Positions 1 through 8,528 of a stretch of 64,000 nt of DNA are shown here, in pieces (within the stretch, counting starts at the first letter, position 1; each line of letters opens with the position of its first letter). This stretch comes from Desertibacillus haloalkaliphilus (GTDB lineage Bacteria; Bacillota; Bacilli; Bacillales; KJ1-10-99), in the NCBI RefSeq assembly GCF_019039105.1, contig NZ_JAHPIV010000004.1, positions 124,001 through 188,000 on the forward strand, in the 5' to 3' direction. The position numbers and the translations under genes were made by a program. The notes below the pieces were generated by a model that did not search any database, was not told the origin of the DNA, and saw nothing but the letters and a program-made list of their open reading frames with translations.

Positions 1-648
1 ATGCTTTGCAATGTTCTTCCGCATGCCCTTTAAAGGTTTTCTTTCAGCGATTTGTTTTAAACCATGCTGTTTATTGTCAGGTTGTGATGAATCCGGTTCT
101 TCAGTTGTTACAGCTTCAACGGTAGTGTTTTGCTCTTTGTTTTCAATTGCTTGAAGAACATCTCGTTTAACAATCGCTCCAGACGGTCCGCTTCCAGTTA
201 CCATCGTTAAGTCAATGCCGTTTTCTCGGGCAATTTTTTTCGCCAAAGGAGTCGATTTCACTTTTCGATTCTTTTCAACAGCGTCTCCATTGCATGCAGT
301 GAGTTCTGGTTTAAGAGTTTTTTGTTCCTGCACTTCATTCAGCTGTTTTTCTACGTTTTTATCGTCGTCTTTATGCTCTGACTGTTCATTATTTATGCTT
401 TCGTATTCGTCCCTCGTTTCAGCAATTGTTGCTACAACAACCCCTACATCGTACTCCTCACCTTCATGACCGATAACTTTCACAAAACCGGAAGCTGGTG
501 AGTCGATTTCATAGGTGACTTTTTCCGTTTGGATAGTAAGTATAATGTCACCTTTTTCTACTTGATTACCTTCCTCAATATTCCACTGATCAATCACTGC
601 ACTTTGCATTTCAACACCAATTTTTGGTATTCTTAGTTCCGTTGCCAT
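1..648 (-). CDS. Dihydrolipoamide acyltransferase (E2) of a 2-oxoacid/acetoin dehydrogenase complex, C-terminus outside window
   Basis: E2 cores accept an acyl group on a swinging lipoyl arm and pass it to CoA. The visible 216 residues begin with a lipoyl domain (GDIILTIQTEKVTYEI; lysine in TEKVT is the expected lipoylation site), then an acidic/Gln-rich linker, a peripheral E3-binding domain (STPLAKKIARENGIDL) and the first residues of the catalytic domain (KPLKGMRKNIAKH). The catalytic HxxxD motif lies beyond the window edge. The ATG at 648 follows AAAGGTGGG. It is the last visible gene of a run E1-alpha, E1-beta, E2, with only 15 bases separating it from E1-beta. Substrate is not decided by sequence; acetoin (acoC-like) or a branched/alicyclic 2-oxoacid are both possible. 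Confidence 0.9.
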   Translation of the reverse strand, partial: MATELRIPKIGVEMQSAVIDQWNIEEGNQVEKGDIILTIQTEKVTYEIDSPASGFVKVIGHEGEEYDVGVVVATIAETRDEYESINNEQSEHKDDDKNVEKQLNEVQEQKTLKPELTACNGDAVEKNRKVKSTPLAKKIARENGIDLTMVTGSGPSGAIVKRDVLQAIENKEQNTTVEAVTTEEPDSSQPDNKQHGLKQIAERKPLKGMRKNIAKH

Positions 649-663
649 TGTTTTTCCCACCTT

Positions 664-1635
664 TTAGCGACACATCTCTTTTGCTTCATGGACAATTCTA
701 TCGACTGTTGGAAAATGCGCATCTTCATTTACCCCTAAAGGAATCGGTGTAAATGCACCAGCAACTCGTTTAATTGGTGCATCTAAATCATAAATCAGTT
801 CTTCAGAAATCATACTTGATACTTCAGCACCGAAGCCACTCTCTTTAGGCGCTTCATAAACCACCATGGCACGATTTGTCTTCTGGACCGACTCCAACAC
901 CGCTTCTTTATCTAAAGGTACTAATGTTCTTAAATCTACAACTTCTACATCAATACCTTCCTTTTCTAACTTTTCAGCCGCTTCTAAAGACTGATATACC
1001 GGCTTTCCGTAAGTAATTATCGTTAAGTCTGAACCTTCTCTTTTAATGTCTGCTTTGCCTAAAGGAACAGTGTACTCTTCATCAGGCACTTCCCCTTTAA
1101 TACTAAAGAGAGCTTTATGTTCAATAAATACAACTGGATTATCATCTCGGATCGATGATTTAAGCAAACCTTTCACGTCATACGGGGTTGATGGATAGAC
1201 CACTTTCAATCCCGGAACATGAGTAAACCAGCTTTCTAAACTTTGTGAGTGGTGGATACCTGCGCGGAAACCTCCTCCAGCAAGTGTGCGTACAACCATC
1301 GGCACTTTTATATTTCCGTTGGTAACATAGTAGGTTTTGGCTGCTTGATTGGCTATTCCCTCTATCGCCAATGTAATAAAATCCATGTACATGATTTCAA
1401 CAATTGGACGGTACCCTATCATTGCGGCTCCAACACCTAGACCAGTGATACCCTCTTCACTAATCGGGCTGTCCTTTACTCGCCAGCTACCATATTTCTC
1501 ATGTAGCCCCCTTGTTAAACCAAATACACCCCCAGATTTTCCGATGTCTTGCCCAATCATAAACACTTTATCATCACGAGCAAGCTCTTCATCAAGTGCG
1601 TGGGTTATTGCCCATCTAAAATTTATTTTTCCCAT
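664..1635 (-). CDS. 2-oxoacid/acetoin dehydrogenase E1 component, beta subunit
   Basis: Beta half of a heterotetrameric thiamine-diphosphate E1. The 323-residue length is normal for AcoB/PdhB/BkdB. Family landmarks visible: MGQDIGKSGGVFGLTRGL near residue 27, the conserved stretch around ISEEGITGLGVGAAMIGYRP (about 58-78), PMVVRTLAGGGFRAGIHHSQS (about 111-131) and the C-terminal transketolase domain with VVDLRTLVPLD (about 233-243) and VVYEAPKESGFGAEV. It sits 29 bases after the alpha subunit and 15 before E2, so one transcript is likely. The closest functional analogue by context is AcoB, but the sequence alone does not separate acetoin from pyruvate or branched-chain acids. Confidence 0.92.
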   Translation of the reverse strand: MGKINFRWAITHALDEELARDDKVFMIGQDIGKSGGVFGLTRGLHEKYGSWRVKDSPISEEGITGLGVGAAMIGYRPIVEIMYMDFITLAIEGIANQAAKTYYVTNGNIKVPMVVRTLAGGGFRAGIHHSQSLESWFTHVPGLKVVYPSTPYDVKGLLKSSIRDDNPVVFIEHKALFSIKGEVPDEEYTVPLGKADIKREGSDLTIITYGKPVYQSLEAAEKLEKEGIDVEVVDLRTLVPLDKEAVLESVQKTNRAMVVYEAPKESGFGAEVSSMISEELIYDLDAPIKRVAGAFTPIPLGVNEDAHFPTVDRIVHEAKEMCR

Positions 1636-1664
1636 TACAATTCTTCCACCCTTTCATTTACTGT

Positions 1665-2630
1665 CTACGCATAAACATTTTTAAAAGTATCTGAGACTGT
1701 TGGGTAATCAGATTGAAGTGCAAATTCAATTGCTTCTTCCATCTCCTTTTCAACGCGAGCTTCGATCACTTTGATCTCCTCTTCAGTTGCAACTCCGTCG
1801 TTGATTAATTCCAATTTAAAAGCAAAGACAGGATCTCTTTTCGCCCAGTACTCTTTTTCCTTGTTGTCGCGATATTTCATCGGATCACCTTCATAATGGC
1901 CATCCAAACGATAAGTTTTTGCTTCTATCAAAGTTGGACCTTCACCTTTTCTAGCTTTTTCAATTGCATATTTAAAAGTTTCATATGATTTAATTGGACT
2001 AAAACCGTCAGTTACGATACCTTCTATGCCATATCCGCTAGCACGGCTTGCAACATTTTCGACACTCATATGTTCATCGATTGATGTGAATTCAACATAT
2101 TGATTATTCTCACATGTAAATACAATCGGTAACGACCATAGTGCTGCCATATTCAAAACTTCATGGAACGAGCCGCGATTACTTGATCCTTCACCAAAAT
2201 TGCAAACAACAACACAATCATTACCTTCTAACTTATTTGCATAAGCAATCCCAAGTCCAATTGGCATTCCGCTTCCTAAAACTCCTGATGTGCCATAAAT
2301 TTTGGTCTCAACATCCATAATGTGTATCTCACCAGAAATACCACCACAACAACCTGTCTTTTTTCCCATAATTTCCGCTAACAACGATTTTGCTGATAAC
2401 CCTTTTGCTAGATAGAGGGGGCGATCACGATGATGTGGTACTAAAAAGTCATTTTGATTCATGGCCATCCCGAAGGCGGCCCCAATCGCTTCATGCCCTC
2501 TATTAGAATGAATCCAGCCTACCACTTTGTTATCGGCAAACAATCTCTGCAATTCATCCTCGAAACATCTTCCTTGATAGATTTTTTCATAGAGACTGAG
2601 CTTAAATACTTTAGAATTCTGTGCATTCAA
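1665..2630 (-). CDS. 2-oxoacid/acetoin dehydrogenase E1 component, alpha subunit
   Basis: Alpha half of the thiamine-diphosphate E1 that decarboxylates or cleaves the substrate and loads the lipoyl arm of E2. It has 321 residues, close to AcoA. Visible motifs: HSNRGHEAIGAAFGMAM (about 41-57), HHRDRPLYLAKG (66-77), the glycine-rich GKKTGCCGGISGEIHI (89-104) and the diphosphate site. That site reads NFGEGSSNRGSFHEVLN (144-160): it has GEG where most of the family has GDG, a Mg2+-binding position. No other damage is seen. The gene lies 35 bases downstream of the SDR gene on the same strand. Function as an E1-alpha is firm; substrate is unknown. Confidence 0.92.
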   Translation of the reverse strand: MNAQNSKVFKLSLYEKIYQGRCFEDELQRLFADNKVVGWIHSNRGHEAIGAAFGMAMNQNDFLVPHHRDRPLYLAKGLSAKSLLAEIMGKKTGCCGGISGEIHIMDVETKIYGTSGVLGSGMPIGLGIAYANKLEGNDCVVVCNFGEGSSNRGSFHEVLNMAALWSLPIVFTCENNQYVEFTSIDEHMSVENVASRASGYGIEGIVTDGFSPIKSYETFKYAIEKARKGEGPTLIEAKTYRLDGHYEGDPMKYRDNKEKEYWAKRDPVFAFKLELINDGVATEEEIKVIEARVEKEMEEAIEFALQSDYPTVSDTFKNVYA

Positions 2631-2665
2631 TGTTCAAAACCCCTTTAAATAATAATGGTGACTTT

Positions 2666-3418
2666 TTAAGCCATAACAATCCCGCCATCGACGTTTAATA
2701 TTTGACCCGTCATATAAGTACTTAAATCTGATGATAAAAACAGGGCAACTTTACCGACATCATTCGGTTTACCAATTCTTTGTATTGGAATTTTAGAAAA
2801 ATATTCCTTTTTCTTATCACTTTCCATATTGGCAATCATCTTTGTTTCAATGACACCAGGTGCAATCGCGTTAACATTTATACCTTTAGGTCCTAACTCC
2901 TTAGCTACTGATCGTGTTAATGAAATGACGCCACCTTTAGAAGCCGCATAGTGAGATTGAAATAAATTTGATCCAGTAACACCAGCTATGGAAGCAATAT
3001 TAACAATTTTGCCTCGTCCCTTTTTGACCATGTGTAATGAGGCGTGTCGGATCATATTATACGTACCGTTTAAATTAATCTTAACTATTCGATTAAAATC
3101 CTCTTCATCTAATTCATAAATTGGGGTGGTCAATCCCGCTACACCAGCAGCATTTATAAGAATTTCTGGAACTGCATGATTTAATGCTATGTCATCAATT
3201 GTTTCTTGAACTGCAGAATAGTCTGTTATATCTAATGTCATAACTTTCGCTTGATCTTGGTTAGGTAAGTTACTTAGAGCATCATCTAACCCCTTTTTGT
3301 CGATATCTATTAAATAGACAAATGTATTTTCATGATTTAAATATGTGGCGATACTTCTACCGATTCCGCCACCTGCTCCTGTAACGAGCGCTACCTTTCC
3401 TGAAATATCTAAATCCAT
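2666..3418 (-). CDS. Short-chain dehydrogenase/reductase (3-oxoacyl reductase / butanediol dehydrogenase-like)
   Basis: Classical SDR of 250 residues, NAD(P)-linked. Cofactor motif TGAGGGIG sits at about residues 14-21. An acidic residue after beta-2 (LIDID) suggests NAD preference. Also visible are NAAGVAG (about 89-95), the catalytic Ser of NIASIAGVTGS, the YxxxK motif in HYAASKGG, and the C-terminal MTGQILNVDGGI. The ATG at 3418 follows AAAAGGAGGGATAT. Its position directly before E1-alpha suggests it makes the keto substrate used by the dehydrogenase complex, for example oxidation of a vicinal diol or hydroxy acid. The precise substrate cannot be read from the sequence. Confidence 0.88.
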   Translation of the reverse strand: MDLDISGKVALVTGAGGGIGRSIATYLNHENTFVYLIDIDKKGLDDALSNLPNQDQAKVMTLDITDYSAVQETIDDIALNHAVPEILINAAGVAGLTTPIYELDEEDFNRIVKINLNGTYNMIRHASLHMVKKGRGKIVNIASIAGVTGSNLFQSHYAASKGGVISLTRSVAKELGPKGINVNAIAPGVIETKMIANMESDKKKEYFSKIPIQRIGKPNDVGKVALFLSSDLSTYMTGQILNVDGGIVMA

Positions 3419-3529
3419 CTATATCCCTCCTTTTATCCCTACACAGCCCTTTACACCTCAAAAAAATTATGAATATTCCGAATTATTTAAGGGTATTTAG
3501 TCTTGCATATTCGTTAATGTAATCTCATT

Positions 3530-3609
3530 TAATCTAATATCATTAGCTTTTCATGAAAATATTTTCTGATTATCAAACTATTCTATGAAAATTCCTTATT
3601 ATTAGATTA
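3530..3609. promoter_or_regulatory. Inverted TAATCTAAT / ATTAGATTA pair in the ADH-SDR gap
   Basis: The 299-base gap between the alcohol dehydrogenase and SDR genes has no coding signal. It contains TAATCTAAT at 3530-3538 and its exact reverse complement ATTAGATTA at 3601-3609. The same ATTAGATTA occurs in the palindrome at 6833-6874 upstream of the operon. The gap is long enough for a second promoter; the motifs could be operator sites for the TetR-type regulator nearby. The region is AT-rich, so chance is a real alternative. Confidence 0.25.
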
Positions 3610-3717
3610 GATAGTTCCTCCAAAATCTATTTGCAAATGGTGTGTTGGACTACCACTTACGTCATTGTTGTCCTTTTATCAACTACCTTTACCTCATCTG
3701 ACAAAGGGTTTAAAAAT

Positions 3718-4758
3718 TTATGCATTACTAGTGTTGTAAATTAAAACCTTGGCCCCATCTTTTGCATCACAAATCTTAAAGGCCTCTTCCCAACGACTAA
3801 GAGGGAAGCGATGTGTGATGATTTTTTCTAAATCGTCTCCTGACTTTTTTAGTATTTCCATCACTTTTTCCCATGTAGTTATCCCGTGTCCCATTGACCC
3901 CTTAACAACCAATTGTTTATATAGAATCGTATCGAAGTCTAACGTTACGTCTTTACCGATAACACCCACCTGTAAAAAGGTGCCTGTTTTCTTTAAAACA
4001 TCAAGTCCACTTTTTATAGCGTGACCACTTCCCGAACACTCTACAACTAAATTAACACCAATGGCATTTGTTTCTTCATCAACAATGGCATGTAAATCTT
4101 CTCTAGTTACATCAATTGTTCTTTCACATCCAATTTCCTTAGCTAAATTTAAGCGCTCTTGATCTTGTGATGTTCCTGCTACCAAAACTTTACAACCTTT
4201 ATTTACTAACACATATGAAGCCAATAATCCAATTGGTCCAGGCCCCGTAACTAAAACGACATCATCTTTTTTAATTGTTGTCAATTCTTCAATGGGCTGT
4301 GTAACAACTGCCAATGGTTCAGACATAGCAGCAACCTCATAGGATACATGGTCAGGAATCTTGTAGCACATATCCTCTCTTACGACAACATACTTTGCAA
4401 AACCACCATTCACGTGTAAACCCATACCTTTTCTATCAGAACAAAGGGTGTATAGACCTTTATTGCAATACTCACAACGTTGACATGTGTGGACATTTGA
4501 AGGTAAAACCGTCACACGATCACCGACAGAGATGTTTTTTACATCATCCCCTACTTCAACCACTTCTCCAGACATCTCATGGCCAATAACAATTGAATCC
4601 GTCACTTCAAAATCATTGTGGTAAATATGTAAGTCCGTTCCACAAATTCCTGTGTACTTAATTTCAATTTTCACTCCAGAATCATCAACCTTTGGCTCTT
4701 CAACATCCATTATTTGTATACGATCACCTTGTTTTACTAAGCCTTTCAAACTTTTCAC
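3718..4758 (-). CDS. Zinc-dependent medium-chain alcohol/polyol dehydrogenase
   Basis: MDR-family dehydrogenase of 346 residues that oxidises a secondary alcohol or polyol with NAD(P). Catalytic zinc ligands are visible as C39 in GICGTDLH and the H60-E61 pair in GHEMSGEV. The structural zinc lobe has four cysteines at 92, 95, 98 and 106. The Rossmann motif is GPGPIGLLAS at about 172-181. Family relatives include 2,3-butanediol, threonine, galactitol and sorbitol dehydrogenases, and the sequence does not decide among them. It follows the acyl-CoA ligase by 12 bases and precedes the SDR and E1 genes, so it probably catalyses an early oxidation in the same catabolic route. Confidence 0.88.
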   Translation of the reverse strand: MKSLKGLVKQGDRIQIMDVEEPKVDDSGVKIEIKYTGICGTDLHIYHNDFEVTDSIVIGHEMSGEVVEVGDDVKNISVGDRVTVLPSNVHTCQRCEYCNKGLYTLCSDRKGMGLHVNGGFAKYVVVREDMCYKIPDHVSYEVAAMSEPLAVVTQPIEELTTIKKDDVVLVTGPGPIGLLASYVLVNKGCKVLVAGTSQDQERLNLAKEIGCERTIDVTREDLHAIVDEETNAIGVNLVVECSGSGHAIKSGLDVLKKTGTFLQVGVIGKDVTLDFDTILYKQLVVKGSMGHGITTWEKVMEILKKSGDDLEKIITHRFPLSRWEEAFKICDAKDGAKVLIYNTSNA

Positions 4759-4770
4759 CTCTCTATCACT

Positions 4771-6390
4771 CTATTGTTTTTCAAGCATTTTCTGAATATC
4801 TTCTCTCAATACAAATTTTTGGATTTTCCCACTCGTTGTCATCGGCATTTCATCAATAATTTCAAGTCGTTCAGGTACCTTTTGGATAGCCAACCCTTTG
4901 CCAAGCAAATACTCTTTCATCGTTTCTAAATCAAGCTTTTTATTTTTATTCAATTTAATAAAAGCACAAGCCTTTTCACCCATTTTTTTATCGGGCATCG
5001 CAACGACTGCTACCTGATTAACGCTATCATGTCTGTACAATAATTCCTCTACTTCCTTTACAGAGATATTTTCTCCTCCACGAATAATAATGTCTTTTTT
5101 TCTTCCTATGATTTTAATATAGCCATCTTGATCCATTGATGCCAAATCACCTGTTAAGAAATAGTCACCATAAAAGGCGGTTTCATTAAACTCGGGCTGC
5201 AAATACCCTAAAAACATTTCTGGTCCTTTGACCGCAAGCTCACCAACTTGGTTTGCTGGAACTTCTCTCATGTTGTCATCAAGAATAATTGCTTCTGACC
5301 CCTCTAGCAAGCGCCCATCCGTATAGGCTGTTTTATCAAAGGAGTCTTCTGGACCGCATAACGTTAAAGTGGGGTACTCTGTTGACCCATACACACGTGA
5401 GACATAACAGTTTAATAATTTACTGCTATTAATCACCAATTCTGGTGGAACATCAGCGCCTCCACTAAGGATCATTTTTAATGGAACCTGTTGCTCCGTT
5501 TCTTTCACTACATCATAAATACCTTGAACAAACGGAGTCGCCCCTAGCAAAAATGTGCAATTCTCTTTAATAATAATTTCTACGGCTTCTTTTGGTTTCC
5601 AAATATCCTGCAAAACCAATTTTGACTTTATTATGACTGGTAGTTCCAACCCAGCAATAAATCCTGCAATATGAGTAATAGGTGACGGCATAAAAACATG
5701 GTCGTTTTCGCCTAGTTGATAGAGGGAAATAATCGTCTCATTTTCGTGAATGAGTGTGTTATGCGTATGGACGACCCCTTTCGGGTTTGATGTTGTTCCC
5801 GATGTAAACATCAATAGTAAAGGGTCCTTTTCATTAACAGATTCAGCATCGAACTGGGAACTTACCTCAGGCATTATACAATCTTCGAAAAACATTTCAA
5901 TGTCATCGTTTATACTTGGCTGGTCAGCATACTTATCTAAGATAACTATTTTTTGTAATCCATCTAACTCATCCTGGAGTTCTCTAATCATCTTTAAATA
6001 ATCAAAGTCACGGAATTTATTAGGCAAGAAAATAATTTTTGTTTTAGACTGATGTAATATATATTTCACTTCTCTTTTTCGATAAATTGGAATGATTGGA
6101 TTGCACACAGCTCCGATCATCGCTACAGCATAATGTATAATCAAGCTCTCAGACCAATTGGGCAATTGAAATGAGACAACATCCCCCTTTTTAACCCCCA
6201 TTGACCTTAACGTGGAAGCTAAGCTAACAGACTTATTATATAGCTCTTTGTATTTATAAGTGACGTAACTATCATCAACAGCTATGCATTCAGGGCAACT
6301 CAAATAGGCATCTTGCAAATAATTGAAAATATTTTTGTTTTTCCAATACCCTTTTTTCACATAATTTTGTTCAGGCATAATCAAATTCAT
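4771..6390 (-). CDS. AMP-dependent acyl-CoA synthetase/ligase (cyclohexanecarboxylate/fatty-acid type)
   Basis: ANL-superfamily ligase of 539 residues that activates a carboxylic acid through an acyl-adenylate and transfers it to CoA. Motifs in order: phosphate loop MFTSGTTSNPKGVVHTH (about 195), adenine-site YGSTEYPTLT (about 335), TGDLASMDQDGYIKIIGRKK (about 418), the hinge region GRKKDIIIRGGENIS, and the C-terminal catalytic lysine in TTSGKIQ (about K522). It is closest in style to long/alicyclic carboxylate-CoA ligases (AliA/FadD3-like) rather than acetyl-CoA synthetase. The gene is first in the minus-strand block leading to the dehydrogenase complex. Its presence is awkward for a simple acetoin pathway and hints that the block handles a carboxylic acid. 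Confidence 0.88.
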   Translation of the reverse strand: MNLIMPEQNYVKKGYWKNKNIFNYLQDAYLSCPECIAVDDSYVTYKYKELYNKSVSLASTLRSMGVKKGDVVSFQLPNWSESLIIHYAVAMIGAVCNPIIPIYRKREVKYILHQSKTKIIFLPNKFRDFDYLKMIRELQDELDGLQKIVILDKYADQPSINDDIEMFFEDCIMPEVSSQFDAESVNEKDPLLLMFTSGTTSNPKGVVHTHNTLIHENETIISLYQLGENDHVFMPSPITHIAGFIAGLELPVIIKSKLVLQDIWKPKEAVEIIIKENCTFLLGATPFVQGIYDVVKETEQQVPLKMILSGGADVPPELVINSSKLLNCYVSRVYGSTEYPTLTLCGPEDSFDKTAYTDGRLLEGSEAIILDDNMREVPANQVGELAVKGPEMFLGYLQPEFNETAFYGDYFLTGDLASMDQDGYIKIIGRKKDIIIRGGENISVKEVEELLYRHDSVNQVAVVAMPDKKMGEKACAFIKLNKNKKLDLETMKEYLLGKGLAIQKVPERLEIIDEMPMTTSGKIQKFVLREDIQKMLEKQ

Positions 6391-6649
6391 TTTAATCCCC
6401 CTGTAAATAAATACGTATTATCAAGACTTTTTAGATATAGTCCTTGTTACTAGAACTAAGTTAATAGGTTATAATTTGAGGGTACAATTAAAGCCAATCA
6501 CCGAGAGGCTCAATTGAACATTAAAAAACTAATCGTTTGAAAGGTTTCTTCCGGTTGTTATTCTAGAGCTAGAAATATGCCACATTTTCGAATAAGTTGG
6601 ACAAAGGCCATTTATTTAACAAAAGTATTGTTCAAAGAACAACACCGTT

Positions 6650-6785
6650 TAGCGGTGCCCTAGAATCAGAAATCAGAGGAGTGACTCTTGAAAAGCAGGA
6701 CATTCTAATGGTTCAAGCAACCTTTCTGACCATTGTAATGTTTGTCAAGAGCGATTGAGACACCCACCTCTAAGTGGAGAAAGTT
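6650..6785 (+). mobile_element. Possible degenerate right end of an IS200/IS605-type element
   Basis: The gap 6391-7157 holds no gene. Within it, the stretch ending in CAAGAGCGATTGAGACACCC followed by the small hairpin CCACCTCTAAGTGG (about 6764-6777) resembles the 3' tails and subterminal hairpins of IS605-type tnpB genes. Upstream bases give only short disrupted frames. This is pattern resemblance, not an alignment. Confidence 0.25.
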
Positions 6786-6789
6786 GTAA

Positions 6790-6803
6790 ATTAAGCGTTT
6801 TCA
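6790..6803 (-). promoter_or_regulatory. Catabolite-response-element-like site upstream of the acyl-CoA ligase operon
   Basis: On the minus strand the site reads TGAAAACGCTTAAT, matching 12 of 14 positions of the CcpA cre consensus (TGWAANCGNTNWCA). It lies about 400 bases upstream of the ligase start, which is far, but no gene intervenes. Carbon-catabolite control would suit a catabolic operon. Unverified. Confidence 0.25.
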
Positions 6804-6832
6804 TAAAAGTTTTTGTATATCCAAAATAGATA

Positions 6833-6873
6833 AATCTAATTAACCCGAGTCAATGACCTTGGTTAATTAGATT
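6833..6873. promoter_or_regulatory. 13-bp perfect inverted repeat, candidate operator
   Basis: The arms AATCTAATTAACC (6833-6845) and GGTTAATTAGATT (6861-6873) are exact reverse complements with a 15-base spacer. No T-run follows, so it is not a typical terminator. It lies between the TetR regulator and the ligase operon and shares the TAATCTAAT core with the pair at 3530-3609. An operator for the TetR protein is the simplest reading. Confidence 0.4.
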
Positions 6874-7021
6874 ATATATTTAAATGACCGAAAAGTCAAA
6901 TAATTTTGTATTTTTTAAACATTTACAATAATAAGTTTACCGATGCACTCAGATAAAAAACAATATCTATTAATAGAACAAATGATTGGATTGTGATCAA
7001 AGTTACGGGAAAAATCTAAAA

Positions 7022-7079
7022 AATAACTAAAAAGACCTTTAATACCGCTTATAGGATATTAAAGGTCTTTTTAGTTATT
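7022..7079 (-). terminator. Long terminator hairpin after the TetR gene
   Basis: Two exactly complementary 22-base arms (7022-7043 and 7058-7079) enclose a 14-base loop; each arm carries internal A/T runs. It lies about 80 bases beyond the TetR stop codon and would work in either direction. Confidence 0.75.
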
Positions 7080-7157
7080 ATAATATTGCCTTAGTTTCTT
7101 CACCTGATTTTTTCGATTACAATCTTTTAATTACACTACTGTTTTACCGAAAACATA

Positions 7158-7790
7158 TTAGGTTAAGCTATTTTTCTTCTTTTTCAATACACCATTTATA
7201 AAAAGATCAATATATTGGTTACCTTTATTGAAGATATCAAAGTTGCCATTAAAATAGCACCATTCAATATAAATACCTCTATAAAAACATATGATCATAT
7301 CTGCTATTTCCGTTTCGGTTAAGTCGTTTCTGATTTGTTCTCTAGCCTGGCCTTCCTCTACTATTTTAAATATTAATTGATTAATTGTTCGATCACTACT
7401 AAATACATATGGAGGCATGTTGGTATCTAATTGACTTTTGGCAACGATTGTAACAAATTCATGACCTAACTCTAAGAACAAATTAATACCTTCTGACAGT
7501 AGTACACGAATTTTTTCAGGACTGGACATCTCTTTAGGTAATTTGTTGAATACATTTAAATAAAATTCATCTATCTCTTTATATTTTTCTAAAAAGACGG
7601 CATCTTTTGATTTGAAATATGTGTAAAAAGATCCCTTTGAGGTTCCTGCTTCCTTAGCAATCTCCTCTATATGCACCTCATCAAACCCCTTCTCATTAAA
7701 CAACCTTAATGCACTATCAAGTAATGCTTTTCTTGTTTTCATTGCTCTTTTTTGACGTTCTGTTAATGTTTTACGATTGTTTTTTTTCAT
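7158..7790 (-). CDS. TetR/AcrR-family transcriptional regulator
   Basis: One-component repressor of 210 residues. After a basic N-terminus, the helix-turn-helix occupies about residues 25-62 (LRLFNEKGFDEVHIEEIAKE, then AGTSKGSFYTYFKSKDAVF), a textbook TetR signature. The remainder is a helical ligand-binding domain with no recognisable specificity. It lies upstream of the acyl-CoA ligase/dehydrogenase block on the same strand, separated by a strong terminator and about 770 bases. It is therefore a plausible but unproven controller of that block; the palindrome at 6833-6873 is a candidate binding site. FadR-type acyl-CoA sensors belong to this family. Confidence 0.9.
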   Translation of the reverse strand: MKKNNRKTLTERQKRAMKTRKALLDSALRLFNEKGFDEVHIEEIAKEAGTSKGSFYTYFKSKDAVFLEKYKEIDEFYLNVFNKLPKEMSSPEKIRVLLSEGINLFLELGHEFVTIVAKSQLDTNMPPYVFSSDRTINQLIFKIVEEGQAREQIRNDLTETEIADMIICFYRGIYIEWCYFNGNFDIFNKGNQYIDLFINGVLKKKKNSLT

Positions 7791-8528
7791 ATTAAAATTC
7801 TCCCTGTTTAAAAAATGATCCTTTAATCAATCCGTGTATCAGATTTGCACATTTAAAGACGCTAGTGTAAGTTCCATTTTTATTTACAAAAAGTAAAAAA
7901 TCCGAATTAATTTCTCATCCCATAAACAAATAAAAATAATCCAAGGCACGGTTACTTTATTTGAATTTTACTAATATTTTGACAAATAAGCAAGTCAGTA
8001 CACTCTATTTATAAGTCAATATCTAGGATCTTTTCAGTATGATAATATTATAATGGATTAGTCACCGAGATCGAGTAAATGTATATTAAATAGACAGTTT
8101 TGATAAAACGGACACTTTTAACTAAAGTAGGGAATTGGAAGTAATAGATTGAATAATGGAAAGTATTCATGCAAAGGGTTTCTTGTTGAAAGTCCTCAAG
8201 TGAGTTTTACTTAAAAACAGATGACATCGGATTTTATGAATAAATTCAAGGTCCAAAAGCCGATAAAAAAATTCCCTTCCAATTGAACCAGTTCTTTTAT
8301 CTATCGCAATAGGCTCACATTCTTAATGGGACTATACCATTTACTTGGGAATAGTATTCAATATTGCTTGTCGTTTTCTAAATTCTTCATTGATGAATTT
8401 TATTGTTAAGTTCCAACAATACTTGTAAACAAATGTAATTGACAGCCTAAGTAAACACCAATATCAAAAAAATAATGACAAAATCATCAAGCTGCTACAA
8501 GACAATTTTGCCATCATCCCTATATCAT
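7791..8528. other. Gene-free interval between TetR gene and HAD phosphatase gene
   Basis: No frame with a ribosome-binding site or family resemblance is visible on either strand. The first hundred bases must hold the TetR promoter. A stretch near 8085-8130 (TAGACAGTTTTGATAAAAC and following) is reminiscent of an insertion-sequence end but has no matching partner in the interval. Confidence 0.4.

Noticed and set aside
215-469. Plus-strand Ser/Phe-rich frame opposite the E2 gene
   Set aside because: Shadow of the minus-strand E2 lipoyl and linker coding sequence.
8085-8130. TAGACAGTTTTGATAAAAC-like insertion-sequence end
   Set aside because: No partner end, no transposase remnant and no target duplication could be seen; a loosely similar stretch near 46513 is too short.
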